NCBI GenBank assembly: GCA_966211335.1
Contig: CBIHNF010000001.1
Coordinates: forward strand, 930,001-994,000
Origin: JAPWJZ01 sp966211335
GTDB lineage: Bacteria > Pseudomonadota > Alphaproteobacteria > Micavibrionales > UBA2020
Direction of reading: 5' to 3'
Length of the DNA stretch: 64,000 nt
Shown here piece after piece: positions 1-8,276 of the stretch (position 1 is the first letter of the stretch; each line of letters starts with the position of its first letter). The notes below the pieces were generated by a model, which was not told where the DNA came from, searched no databases, and saw only the letters and a program-made list of their open reading frames with translations. The translations under genes and the position numbers were made by a program.

Positions 1-747
1 CGCCGGCTGATTCCGGTCGTCCGCGCCGCAGGCGTGATCGAGCTGAAGTATTACAAGGAAGGCGCCGAAGTTATCGACAAGGCCGATGGCTCCCCCGTCA
101 CGCTGGCGGATCAGGAAGCGGAAGCGCTGATCGCCGCGCATCTCGCCGAAATCGCGCCCGACATCCCGATGATTGGCGAAGAGGCGGTTGCCGCCGGCAC
201 CATCCCCGATATTTCCGGCGGGCGCTTCTGGCTTGTCGACCCGCTGGATGGCACGAAGGAATTCATCACCGGCGGTGGCGATTTCACCGTCAACATCGCG
301 CTCATGGAAAATTTCCAGCCGGTCATGGGCATCATTTATGCGCCAGTATCGGGCGAGCTTTATTTCGGCGCCGAAGGCCAGGCCTTCATGTCCGTCAAGG
401 ACGGCGCGGAGCAGCCCATCACCATGCGCGATGCGCCGGCCGCTGGTATTATCGTCGTCGCCTCCAAGCGTCATGGCGACCCGGAGCGCCTGAATGATTT
501 TTTGAAAGCGCATAAGGTTGCGGGGCTTTTCAACCGCTCCAGCTCCCTGAAGTTCTGCGCCCTCGCGGCTGGGCAGGCGGATTTGTATCCGCGTCTCGGC
601 CCTACCTCCGAATGGGACACGGCGGCGGGGGATGCTATCCTCCGCGCGGCGGGTGGCAAGGTCACGCTGCTCGATGGTCAGCCGCTGCCCTATGGCAAGT
701 CAGACAAAAAATTCCTCAACCCTGAATTCATCGCCTGCGCGGCCTGA
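1..747 (+). CDS. cysQ: 3'(2'),5'-bisphosphate nucleotidase CysQ, 5'-truncated
   Basis: The frame is open from the first base, so the true start lies before the window. GTG at 34 is only the first start-like codon inside, and the residues before it still resemble the family. The protein belongs to the inositol-monophosphatase superfamily. Visible are GEEA, the metal-binding motif DPLDGTKEF (about nt 238-264) and WDTAAGD near the C terminus. CysQ removes the 3'-phosphate from PAP/PAPS made during sulfate assimilation; a relaxed IMPase-type phosphatase is the main alternative. The sulfur-metabolism genes at 9.6-13 kb make CysQ plausible, but they are not in the same operon. It ends 123 bp before the TetR gene. 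Confidence 0.85.
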   Translation, partial: RRLIPVVRAAGVIELKYYKEGAEVIDKADGSPVTLADQEAEALIAAHLAEIAPDIPMIGEEAVAAGTIPDISGGRFWLVDPLDGTKEFITGGGDFTVNIALMENFQPVMGIIYAPVSGELYFGAEGQAFMSVKDGAEQPITMRDAPAAGIIVVASKRHGDPERLNDFLKAHKVAGLFNRSSSLKFCALAAGQADLYPRLGPTSEWDTAAGDAILRAAGGKVTLLDGQPLPYGKSDKKFLNPEFIACAA

Positions 748-765
748 TTTCTTCCCATAGCCCAT

Positions 766-783
766 GGTTACACAAGTGTAACC
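766..783. promoter_or_regulatory. Perfect 18-bp palindrome between cysQ and the TetR gene
   Basis: GGTTACAC-AA-GTGTAACC is a perfect inverted repeat with 8-bp arms, lying 88-105 bp upstream of the TetR gene start. No T-run follows it, so it is a poor terminator and looks more like a protein-binding site. It differs in sequence from the operator at 843-860, so a second regulator may act here. It could still form the end of the cysQ transcript. Confidence 0.45.
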
Positions 784-836
784 GTTGCCGAAAAACCCCG
801 TTCAGATAGAAGTTTGAGAACAAAACGCGAATCTTT

Positions 837-865
837 TTGACACCCGACCGATCGGTTGGGATAGT
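837..865 (+). promoter_or_regulatory. TetR-gene promoter with an operator in the spacer
   Basis: A perfect -35 box TTGACA (837-842) is followed by a 17-bp spacer and a -10-like GATAGT (860-865). The spacer is almost entirely the near-palindrome CCCGACCGATCGGTTGGG (843-860, centred on CGATCG). An operator placed there is the classic arrangement for autorepression by a TetR protein. Transcription would start about 872, at or next to the ATG at 871, so the mRNA may be leaderless. A second copy of the operator lies at 1472-1489. Confidence 0.7.
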
Positions 866-870
866 GAGGC

Positions 871-1506
871 ATGTTTAAGTGCCGCAAAAAAGAATCGCCG
901 ACCAAAGAACATCTCGTCAAAGCCGCCGCGGCTTTGCTGATGCGCCAAAGCTATGGCGCGGTCAGCGTGGATGACATCGCGGTTGCGGCCGGCGTCAAAA
1001 AAGGCACCTTCTATCACCACTTCAGTTCCAAGGCCGATCTCGCGCTCGAAGCATACCAGTATATGTGGGCGGAGGGGCGCAAGGCGCTGGACGCCTGTTT
1101 CTCGCCTTCCATCCCTGTCGAGCAGCGCCTTGCGCGCTACGCCGAAGCGACCTACCAGTGGCAGAAGGAAATGCTTGAAAAAGAAGGCAAAATTTACGGT
1201 TGCCCCCTCTGCAGCGCGGGCTCCGAAATGAGCGCGCAGGATGACCGCATCCGCCTGCAGATCAAGGAAATTTTTGACGGCCATTGCGCCTATTACGCCT
1301 CCGTCCTCCGCGACATGCCGGGGCTTGAGGATTTGTCCAAAGCCGACTGCGAAAGATTGTCGCGCGAGATGTTTTCTTATTCGATGGGCGTCCTATCTAA
1401 CGCCAAAGTCGCGAACGACCCTGAGGTCATTCGTCGCGACCTGCTGCCCGGCCTCAACCGATTTCTCATCCCCCAACCGTCCGGTCGGGTTAAAGCGAAA
1501 GCCTAG
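871..1506 (+). CDS. TetR/AcrR-family transcriptional regulator of the RND efflux operon
   Basis: This 211-aa protein has the family layout: an N-terminal helix-turn-helix (residues about 30-55, including VDDIAVAAGVKKGTFYHHF) and a variable helical ligand-binding domain with the C-terminal pattern of AcrR-type repressors. It is the first gene of an efflux locus and lies 16 bp before the adaptor gene. It probably represses itself through 843-860 and the efflux genes through the similar site inside its own 3' end (1472-1489). No Shine-Dalgarno sequence precedes ATG 871, and the predicted transcript starts almost at that codon. The inducer cannot be read from the sequence. Confidence 0.88.
   Translation: MFKCRKKESPTKEHLVKAAAALLMRQSYGAVSVDDIAVAAGVKKGTFYHHFSSKADLALEAYQYMWAEGRKALDACFSPSIPVEQRLARYAEATYQWQKEMLEKEGKIYGCPLCSAGSEMSAQDDRIRLQIKEIFDGHCAYYASVLRDMPGLEDLSKADCERLSREMFSYSMGVLSNAKVANDPEVIRRDLLPGLNRFLIPQPSGRVKAKA
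1472..1489. promoter_or_regulatory. Second TetR operator, inside the 3' end of the regulator gene
   Basis: CCCAACCGTCCGGTCGGG matches the reverse complement of the operator at 843-860 at 16 of 18 positions, differing only at the two central bases. It lies 34-51 bp upstream of the adaptor ATG at 1523, within the last codons of the TetR gene. It is placed to control an internal promoter for the efflux genes separately from the regulator. No convincing -35/-10 pair was found around it. Confidence 0.6.
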
Positions 1507-1522
1507 AAGCGAAAGAATTATC

Positions 1523-2896
1523 ATGTTTAAAAACGTCCTCATCCTCGCAGCCGCCATTGTGGTGGGTTTCTTCGCAGTTCCCGTCTTCGCCAAAGACGAA
1601 GCGCCTGCCGGCCCGCCGCCCGCGATGCCGATCAGCGTCGCCACAACAATGCAGCGCGACGTGACGAAGTGGAATGAATTCTCCGGCCGCCTCCGCGCCG
1701 TCGAAGACGTACAGGTGCGCCCGCAGGTTGGCGGACCCATCACCGAAATGCATTTCCATGAAGGCGATCTCGTCAAAAAAGGCGATTTGCTTTTCACCAT
1801 CGACCAGCGTCCTTTCAAAGCCTCCTACGATCAGGCGAATGCGCTGCTTGCCGCCGCGAAATCCCGCGTCAGCCTGACGGCTGCCGACTTGAAGCGCGCC
1901 CGCACGCTGTTTGACCAGAAGGCCTTCTCCCAGCGCGAATTTGACGAGCGCAACAACAGCCAGCGTGAAGCGGCAGCGGCTCTGGCCGGCGCACAGGCGC
2001 AGGTTGAAATTGCCAAGCTGAACCTCGAATATTCCGAGATCCGCTCGCCCATCACCGGCCGTGTGGGCCGCCCGGAACTCACCGTCGGCAACCTTGTGGA
2101 AGCCGGCGGCAATGCGCCGGTACTCACCACCGTGCAATCCGTCGACCCCGTCTATGCCGATTTTGACATCGACGAGCAAACCTACCTGAAGGCGAAAAAG
2201 GCCGTCATTGAAGGCAAGGTTTCTGCGATGCCCGTTTATATGTCCCTCGCCGATGAAACGGATTTCAAGCGGGAAGGGCAGATCCGCTCCTTCGACAACC
2301 AGCTCAGCGGCGCTTCCGGCACCCTGCGCGTTCGCGCCGAATTCCCCAATAAAGACGGGTTGCTGACGCCGGGCCTGTTTGCCCGCATCCGCCTTGGCGA
2401 TGCCGATAAAGTCACGGCAGTCCTTATTAATGACTCTGCCGTCGGCACCGACCAGGACCGCAAGTTCGTCTACACCGTCGATGACAAAGGCAACGTCAAC
2501 TACCGCCCTGTCACCCTTGGCGAAGTCGACAACGGCCTGCGCATCATCGAAAAAGGCCTCGCGCCCGGTGAAAACATTATTGTGAACGGGTTGATGCGGG
2601 TTCACCCCGGCATGCAGGTTGTGCCGCAGATGGTGGACATGCAAACGCTGAAGCCCGCCGGTGCCCCTGCCGATGGTGCAGCCCCTGCAGATGGCGCGGT
2701 ACCCGCGCCCGATGCCGCGAAGCCTGACGCTGCCGGCCCCGGCGCACCGCCCGCAGATGATAAAGCTGCAGCGCCCGTTGAAGCGCCGAAAGCGGAAGAG
2801 CCCAAAATGGACGGCAAGCCCGCAGATGCCGCGCCCGCGACGCCTGACGCCGCACCCGCAACCGATGACAAAGCCGCGCCTGCGGATAAAGAATAA
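1523..2896 (+). CDS. RND efflux periplasmic adaptor (membrane fusion protein, AcrA/MexE type)
   Basis: The protein has 457 aa from ATG 1523; a longer in-frame extension back to 1241 overlaps the TetR gene and is rejected. A signal peptide ends around VFA (residue 23). The barrel-sandwich (lipoyl-like) half motifs, the coiled-coil hairpin (about residues 95-165) and the beta-barrel domain follow in family order. It links the inner-membrane pump to the outer-membrane channel encoded downstream. The oddity is a tail of about 75 residues, nearly all Ala, Pro, Asp and Lys, after the last conserved domain; such low-complexity tails are not needed by AcrA-type adaptors. It lacks the N-terminal lipobox seen in AcrA. 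Confidence 0.92.
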   Translation: MFKNVLILAAAIVVGFFAVPVFAKDEAPAGPPPAMPISVATTMQRDVTKWNEFSGRLRAVEDVQVRPQVGGPITEMHFHEGDLVKKGDLLFTIDQRPFKASYDQANALLAAAKSRVSLTAADLKRARTLFDQKAFSQREFDERNNSQREAAAALAGAQAQVEIAKLNLEYSEIRSPITGRVGRPELTVGNLVEAGGNAPVLTTVQSVDPVYADFDIDEQTYLKAKKAVIEGKVSAMPVYMSLADETDFKREGQIRSFDNQLSGASGTLRVRAEFPNKDGLLTPGLFARIRLGDADKVTAVLINDSAVGTDQDRKFVYTVDDKGNVNYRPVTLGEVDNGLRIIEKGLAPGENIIVNGLMRVHPGMQVVPQMVDMQTLKPAGAPADGAAPADGAVPAPDAAKPDAAGPGAPPADDKAAAPVEAPKAEEPKMDGKPADAAPATPDAAPATDDKAAPADKE

Positions 2897-2937
2897 ACAC
2901 GCCGCGCCCCCGCGCCGATTAGTTAAGGACTGCTGCT

Positions 2938-5900
2938 ATGAATCTCTCGAAATTTTTCGTCGACCGGCCGATTTTTGCGGCTGTGCTCTCCATCATGATC
3001 CTGATGGCGGGTATCGTCTCTCTGCCGCTGCTGCCGATTTCCGAGTATCCGGAAGTTGCGCCGCCCTCCGTCGTCGTTCGCGCCCAGTACCCCGGCGCCA
3101 ACCCGAAGGTGATTGCCGAAACCGTGGCAACGCCGCTGGAAGAACAGGTCAACGGCGTCGAAGGCATGCTATACCTGTCCTCGCAATCGACCGCCGACGG
3201 CCAGATGGCCCTGACCGTCACCTTCAAGCTCGGCACCGATCCTGACAAAGCGCAGCAACTGGTGCAGAACCGCGTTAGCCAGGCGCTGCCACGCCTGCCG
3301 GACATCGTGCGCACGCTTGGCGTCAGCACGGTGAAAAGCTCGCCCAACATCACGCTCGTCGTCCACATCACCTCCCCTGACGGCCGCTATGACACCACGT
3401 ATCTTCGCAACTTCGCAGCGCTGAACGTGAAAGATAGATTGTCGCGCCTCAAGGGCGTTGGTGAAGTGCTGCTCTTCGGCGGTGGCGATTACGCCATGCG
3501 CATCTGGCTCGACCCCAATAAAATCGCGGCGCTGGGCCTGACCGCGACGGACGTCACCAATGCCATCCGCGAGCAGAACGTACAGGTCGCAGGCGGCGTC
3601 ATCGGCGGCCAGCCCAATGAAGGCGCGAATGCTTTTGAACTTCTCATCAACGCGCAAGGCCGTCTGCAGACCGAAGAACAATTCGGCGACATTATATTGA
3701 AGACATCGCAGACGGGCGGCATCACCCGGCTGAAGGACGTCGCAAGGCTTGAACTGGGGGCTAACACCTACGCCATCCGCTCCCTGCTCGATAACAAGCA
3801 GGCCGCCGCTATCGCTATTTTCCAGGCGCCGGAATCAAACGCCATCCAGCTGTCCAATGACGCCCGCGCCGCCATGGCGGAGCTACAGAAAACCTTCCCG
3901 CAAGGCATCGACTACAGCATCGTCTATGACCCGACCCGCTTCGTGCAAGCTAGTATCGATTCCGTGATTGAAACACTGCTGGAGGCTATTGCCCTCGTCG
4001 TTCTCGTCGTCATCGTCTTCCTGCAGACCTGGCGCGCCTCCATTATCCCGCTGCTGGCCGTGCCGGTGTCGGTTATCGGTACCTTTGCCGTCATGCACGC
4101 CTTCGGCTTCTCCATCAACAACCTGACGCTGTTCGGCCTTGTCCTCTCCATCGGTATCGTCGTCGACGACGCCATCGTCGTCGTTGAAAACGTTGAGCGA
4201 AATATTGAAGAGGGTTTAAAACCCCGCGAAGCCGCCTATAAAGCGATGGAGGAGGTCAGCAGCCCCATCGTCGCCATCTGCCTGACGCTTTGCGCAGTTT
4301 TCATTCCGCTCGCCTTTATCAGCGGCCTTACAGGGCAGTTCTACCGCCAGTTTGCGCTGACCATCGCGATTTCGACGGTGATTTCGGCCTTCAACTCCCT
4401 CACACTGTCGCCCGCCATGGCGGCGAAACTGCTGCACAGCCACGACGAGCCGGGTGATCGTTTCTCCCGATTCCTCGAGGTCATTCTCGGCTGGTTCTTC
4501 CGCGGCTTTAACGCAGGCTTCAAGCAGTTCGGCCGCGGCTACCAATGGGCGCTCGGCAAAGTTTCCCGCCAGAAGACGATTACCTTTATCGTCTATCTTG
4601 GCCTGATCGCCGGCGCGGTTTTCCTGTTCAACACCGTGCCCTCAGGCTATGTACCGACGCAGGATAAACAGTACCTTGTCGGCTTCGCGCAGCTGCCGTC
4701 GGGTGCCAGCCTTGAGCGCACGGATAAAGTCATCCGCCGTATCAGCGATATCGCCATGAACACGCCGGGCGTCGACCATGCCGTCGCTTTCCCGGGTCTC
4801 TCCATCAACGGCTTTGCCGCCAGCTCCTCCGCCGGCGTCGTCTTCTTCAGCCTGAAGCCCTTCGAGGAACGCACGACGCCCGACCTAAACGGTCTCGCGA
4901 TTGCGGGCAAGATCATGGGCCAGCTGCAGTCGGTCGAGGACGGTTTTATCGGCGTCTTCCCGCCGCCTGCCGTCAACGGTCTTGGCACCATCGGCGGCTT
5001 CCGCCTGCAGGTAGAAGATCATGCGGACCTTGGCTATGAAGAGCTGCAGAAGGCCATTCAAGGCATCCAGATGAAGGCCTGGCAGACGCCTGTCCTCGCC
5101 AACGTCTTTTCCAGCTTCCAGATCAACGTGCCGCAGCTTTTTGTGGACGTCGACCGCGCGAAAGCGAAACAGCTGGGCGTTTCGGTGACCGATATTTTCG
5201 ATACGATGCAGGTCTACCTCGGCTCCCTCTACGTCAACGACTTCAACCGCTTCGGCCGCACCTTCCAGGTCATCGCGCAGGCGGATATGCCCTTCCGCGA
5301 TGAAGCGTCGGATATCGGCCAGTTGAAAACCCGCAATATGGCGGGCGAAATGGTGCCGCTCGGCTCCATGGTCACTGTCCGCCAGAGCTACGGCCCTGAT
5401 TCCGCCATGCGTTATAACCTGTACCGCACGGCCGAAATCAACGGCGGCCCGGCCCCCGGCATCGCCTCCGACGTCGCCGAAGGCGCGATGATCAAGATCC
5501 TCAAGGAAACACTGCCGCAGGGCATGGACTTTGAATGGACGGATTTGAAGTACCAGCAGATTCTTGCCGGTAATACCGCCAAATACATCTTCCCACTTTG
5601 CGTGCTGCTCGTCTTCCTCGTGCTGGCGGCGCAGTATGAAAGCCTCATGCTGCCGCTGGCCGTCATCATGATCGTGCCGATCGTTCTGCTCTGCGGCATC
5701 TTCGGCGTCTTCATCACCCATGCGGATAACAACATCTTCACCCAGATCGGGCTGATCGTCCTTGTCGGCCTTGCCTGCAAGAACGCGATCCTGATTGTGG
5801 AATTCGCGCGCGAGCTTGAATTCCAGGGCAAGTCGGTGCTGGAAGCGGCGCTGATGTCCAGCCGCCTGCGTCTCCGCCCCATTCTCATGACGTCTTTTGC

Positions 5901-6120
5901 CTTCATCATGGGGGTGACGCCGCTCGTCTTCTCCCATGGCGCGGGCGCAGAAATGCGCCATGCGATTGGCTTGACCGTCTTCTCCGGCATGCTGGGGGTG
6001 ACTTTCCTCGGCCTGTTCCTGACGCCCGTCTTCTATGTCATCCTGCGCACGATTGCAGGCGGCAAGCTGACCGGCCATCATCACGCTGTCACCCTCGAGG
6101 CACCCCATGAAGCCCACTAA
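2938..6120 (+). CDS. RND multidrug efflux pump, inner-membrane permease (HAE1, MexF/AcrB-like)
   Basis: At 1060 aa it has the normal length for a hydrophobe/amphiphile efflux pump. It starts with the typical MNLSKFFVDRPIFA helix. TM4 carries the proton-relay Asp pair in IGIVVDDAIVVVENVERN (about residues 405-422) and the C-terminal half has the relay Lys in CKNAILIVEF. Two large periplasmic loops follow TM1 and TM7. The sequence around TM4 resembles MexF/BpeF pumps more than AcrB. A Shine-Dalgarno AAGGA lies before ATG 2938. The gene overlaps the channel gene by 14 bp, so the two are translationally coupled. Substrates are unknown. Confidence 0.95.
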   Translation: MNLSKFFVDRPIFAAVLSIMILMAGIVSLPLLPISEYPEVAPPSVVVRAQYPGANPKVIAETVATPLEEQVNGVEGMLYLSSQSTADGQMALTVTFKLGTDPDKAQQLVQNRVSQALPRLPDIVRTLGVSTVKSSPNITLVVHITSPDGRYDTTYLRNFAALNVKDRLSRLKGVGEVLLFGGGDYAMRIWLDPNKIAALGLTATDVTNAIREQNVQVAGGVIGGQPNEGANAFELLINAQGRLQTEEQFGDIILKTSQTGGITRLKDVARLELGANTYAIRSLLDNKQAAAIAIFQAPESNAIQLSNDARAAMAELQKTFPQGIDYSIVYDPTRFVQASIDSVIETLLEAIALVVLVVIVFLQTWRASIIPLLAVPVSVIGTFAVMHAFGFSINNLTLFGLVLSIGIVVDDAIVVVENVERNIEEGLKPREAAYKAMEEVSSPIVAICLTLCAVFIPLAFISGLTGQFYRQFALTIAISTVISAFNSLTLSPAMAAKLLHSHDEPGDRFSRFLEVILGWFFRGFNAGFKQFGRGYQWALGKVSRQKTITFIVYLGLIAGAVFLFNTVPSGYVPTQDKQYLVGFAQLPSGASLERTDKVIRRISDIAMNTPGVDHAVAFPGLSINGFAASSSAGVVFFSLKPFEERTTPDLNGLAIAGKIMGQLQSVEDGFIGVFPPPAVNGLGTIGGFRLQVEDHADLGYEELQKAIQGIQMKAWQTPVLANVFSSFQINVPQLFVDVDRAKAKQLGVSVTDIFDTMQVYLGSLYVNDFNRFGRTFQVIAQADMPFRDEASDIGQLKTRNMAGEMVPLGSMVTVRQSYGPDSAMRYNLYRTAEINGGPAPGIASDVAEGAMIKILKETLPQGMDFEWTDLKYQQILAGNTAKYIFPLCVLLVFLVLAAQYESLMLPLAVIMIVPIVLLCGIFGVFITHADNNIFTQIGLIVLVGLACKNAILIVEFARELEFQGKSVLEAALMSSRLRLRPILMTSFAFIMGVTPLVFSHGAGAEMRHAIGLTVFSGMLGVTFLGLFLTPVFYVILRTIAGGKLTGHHHAVTLEAPHEAH

Positions 6121-7654
6121 AATCATCGCAGCCCTGCTGCTGACGACAATGCTCACCGCCTGCGACCTGTCGCCGGCGCTGCACATGCCAAGCTTCGGCA
6201 AACAGGACTCCTTCAAGGAAGCGGCGAATGAACCTGCGCTGTCGCCGGAAGAAGCCGGCAGCTGGAAAGTCGGCCAGCCCTCCGCCGCGCAGCCGCGCGG
6301 GGAATGGTGGCATGTCTTTAACGACGCCAAGCTTGATGCGCTTGAAGACGAAGCGCTGAAGAACAACCAGAACCTTGCGGCCATGGTCGCGCGTGTCACG
6401 CAGGCCCGCGCCATCGCCCGCGTCGCGGAATCGGCGCTGCTGCCGCAGATCGACAATACAACCTCCGTAACCCGCCAGAAGCTGAACCCTGTCGCCTTCG
6501 GCTCCCCGCCCGGCACGGTGTCGCCGCCGCAGACCGTGATCGGCACCACTTTCGGCCTTGGCTATGAGATCGACCTTTTCGGCGGCCTCCGCAACGAGCG
6601 CAAGGCGGCGGTGAGCGATGCGCAGGCGGCAGCAGAGCGCCTGGAAAGCACGCGCCTTGCCCTGCAGGCCGATGTTGCCGATATGTATTTCAGCATCGAA
6701 GCGCTTGACCGCGAAATCAACATCCTCGAGCGCGGTGTGCAGGTGCGCACCGACAACCTCGATATCCTGCGCAAACGCGTCAACGCCGGCACGATTACCG
6801 AGCTTGACCTGTCGACTTCTGTCGTCGACCTTGAAACGACGCGCAGCCAGCTGAACGGTGCGCGCCAGAACCGCGCGGTGATGGAACATGCGCTTGCGGT
6901 GCTGCTCGGCAAGACGCCCGCCGAATTCACTTTCGACAAAACGCCGCTGACAGCGCAGATTCCGGTCATCCCGTCGGGCCTGCCCTCGGCACTGCTGGAG
7001 CGCCGGCCTGATATTTCGGCCGCGCAGCATGATCTTGCCGCCGCTAACGCCCGCATCGGCGTTGCCAAAGCCGCGTTCTTCCCGCGCCTCTCGCTCACGG
7101 GTTCGGGCGGTCTTGAATCCGATACGCTGTCGCATGCGCTGCAATGGTCAAGCCGCAGCTGGGCCATCGGCCCTGTGTTGAGCCTGCCGATCTTCACGGG
7201 CGGCCGCAACACCGCCAACCTGAAGCGCAGCAAGGCAGTCTATGAAGAACAAGTCGCCGTCTACCGCGAACAGGTGCTGGAAGCCTTCCGCGATGTGGAA
7301 GACAGCCTTGTAACGCTCAAAACGCTTGGTCTGCAGTCGCAATCGCAAATCACGGCCGAAGATGCCGCGAAACAGGCCGAAAAAATTGCCAACCTGCGCT
7401 ATGACAGCGGCGACCTTGGCTATCTTGAAACCATTTCCGCGCGCCGTGACGCGCTTGAAACGGAGCGCAATGGCGTCATCATCCAGCAGGCAAGGCTTTC
7501 CGCCACAATCAAGCTGATCCGCGCCCTTGGCGGCGGCTGGGATGCGCCCTTCGTGCCGCTGCCGGCCGAGGTTGCGACGCCCGCAACTGCAACGCCCGCG
7601 GCCGACCCGAATGAATCGGTGCCGCCCGGGATGATGCTGGATGACAAGAAATGA
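6107..7654 (+). CDS. Outer-membrane efflux channel lipoprotein (OprM/NodT family)
   Basis: This 515-aa protein starts with a lipoprotein signal ending at the lipobox LTAC (Cys at about residue 19). It contains the two repeated outer-membrane-efflux domains, with long helical repeats and the family signature LLERRPDISAAQHDLAAAN. It is the TolC-like exit duct for the adaptor and pump encoded directly upstream. The start overlaps the pump gene by 14 bp and the end overlaps the next gene by 4 bp (ATGA), so it is the third cistron of one operon. The C terminus is extended by an Ala/Thr/Pro-rich stretch. Confidence 0.92.
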   Translation: MKPTKIIAALLLTTMLTACDLSPALHMPSFGKQDSFKEAANEPALSPEEAGSWKVGQPSAAQPRGEWWHVFNDAKLDALEDEALKNNQNLAAMVARVTQARAIARVAESALLPQIDNTTSVTRQKLNPVAFGSPPGTVSPPQTVIGTTFGLGYEIDLFGGLRNERKAAVSDAQAAAERLESTRLALQADVADMYFSIEALDREINILERGVQVRTDNLDILRKRVNAGTITELDLSTSVVDLETTRSQLNGARQNRAVMEHALAVLLGKTPAEFTFDKTPLTAQIPVIPSGLPSALLERRPDISAAQHDLAAANARIGVAKAAFFPRLSLTGSGGLESDTLSHALQWSSRSWAIGPVLSLPIFTGGRNTANLKRSKAVYEEQVAVYREQVLEAFRDVEDSLVTLKTLGLQSQSQITAEDAAKQAEKIANLRYDSGDLGYLETISARRDALETERNGVIIQQARLSATIKLIRALGGGWDAPFVPLPAEVATPATATPAADPNESVPPGMMLDDKK

Positions 7655-8271
7655 GTACGCCGCTGACGGAAGCCGATGCCGCGATTATCGCCCGCCTTGA
7701 AAAGCCCGGTGCGGGCATTCCGCTGGTGCAACGGATTGCCCTGCGGCTGTATTTCAAGCCCTTTGTTGCTGGCAAGGCGGGATGGGAGCAGGATATTGCC
7801 GATTTCGCCAAGGCAAATGAAAAAGTTTTTCAGGCCATTGCTGATATAAAGCCCGAAGACCTCGAGCGCCGCGTATTAGTGCCGCCGCAACAGGGGCTGG
7901 AGGATAGCTCCCGTTACTGGTCGGCTGCTATGACCCTCGAACATCTAATGATTGTCGGCATGGGCATGCGCAACATCATCGCCGCGCTGTCGCATGGCAT
8001 TGTGCCGGATTATAAGGCAGATACCGCGAAGGTAAAACCCGCCGGTGCAGGTGAAGCCGCGATTACGGTCGAGGCCTATCGCGATTTCGCCGCCAATGTG
8101 ATGGCCGATATCGACCGCAGTACGGGCAACCGCGATTCCAAAACAACCTTCGACCATCCCTGGTTCGGTGCCTTCACGGCGCGCCAATGGCACTGGCTGC
8201 TGCCGGTGCATACCTTTATCCATTTAAAGCAGTTGCGCGCGATTGTCGAAGGGCTGAAAGCCCCAAAATAA
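7651..8271 (+). CDS. DinB/YfiT-like putative metalloenzyme
   Basis: This 206-aa protein resembles the DinB-like four-helix superfamily. A His in AAMTLEHLMIVG and His residues in QWHWLLPVHTFIHLKQL have the spacing of the family's metal-binding triad. Members include thiol S-transferases that use bacillithiol, mycothiol or glutathione; the exact reaction here is not known. Its start overlaps the channel gene by 4 bp (ATGA), which ties it to the efflux operon. A role in conjugating or modifying the exported compounds is an inference. It converges on the FAD-protein gene with a 5-bp gap. Confidence 0.6.
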   Translation: MSTPLTEADAAIIARLEKPGAGIPLVQRIALRLYFKPFVAGKAGWEQDIADFAKANEKVFQAIADIKPEDLERRVLVPPQQGLEDSSRYWSAAMTLEHLMIVGMGMRNIIAALSHGIVPDYKADTAKVKPAGAGEAAITVEAYRDFAANVMADIDRSTGNRDSKTTFDHPWFGAFTARQWHWLLPVHTFIHLKQLRAIVEGLKAPK

Positions 8272-8276
8272 AGCAC

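Noticed and set aside
1241..1522. N-terminal extension of the adaptor protein
   Set aside because: It overlaps the TetR gene, would bury the signal peptide and lacks a ribosome-binding site. ATG 1523 fits better.
4885..6549. 554-codon open frame on the minus strand
   Set aside because: It is antisense to the RND pump and channel genes, has no recognisable domain and has Arg/His/Asp-rich composition typical of shadow frames.
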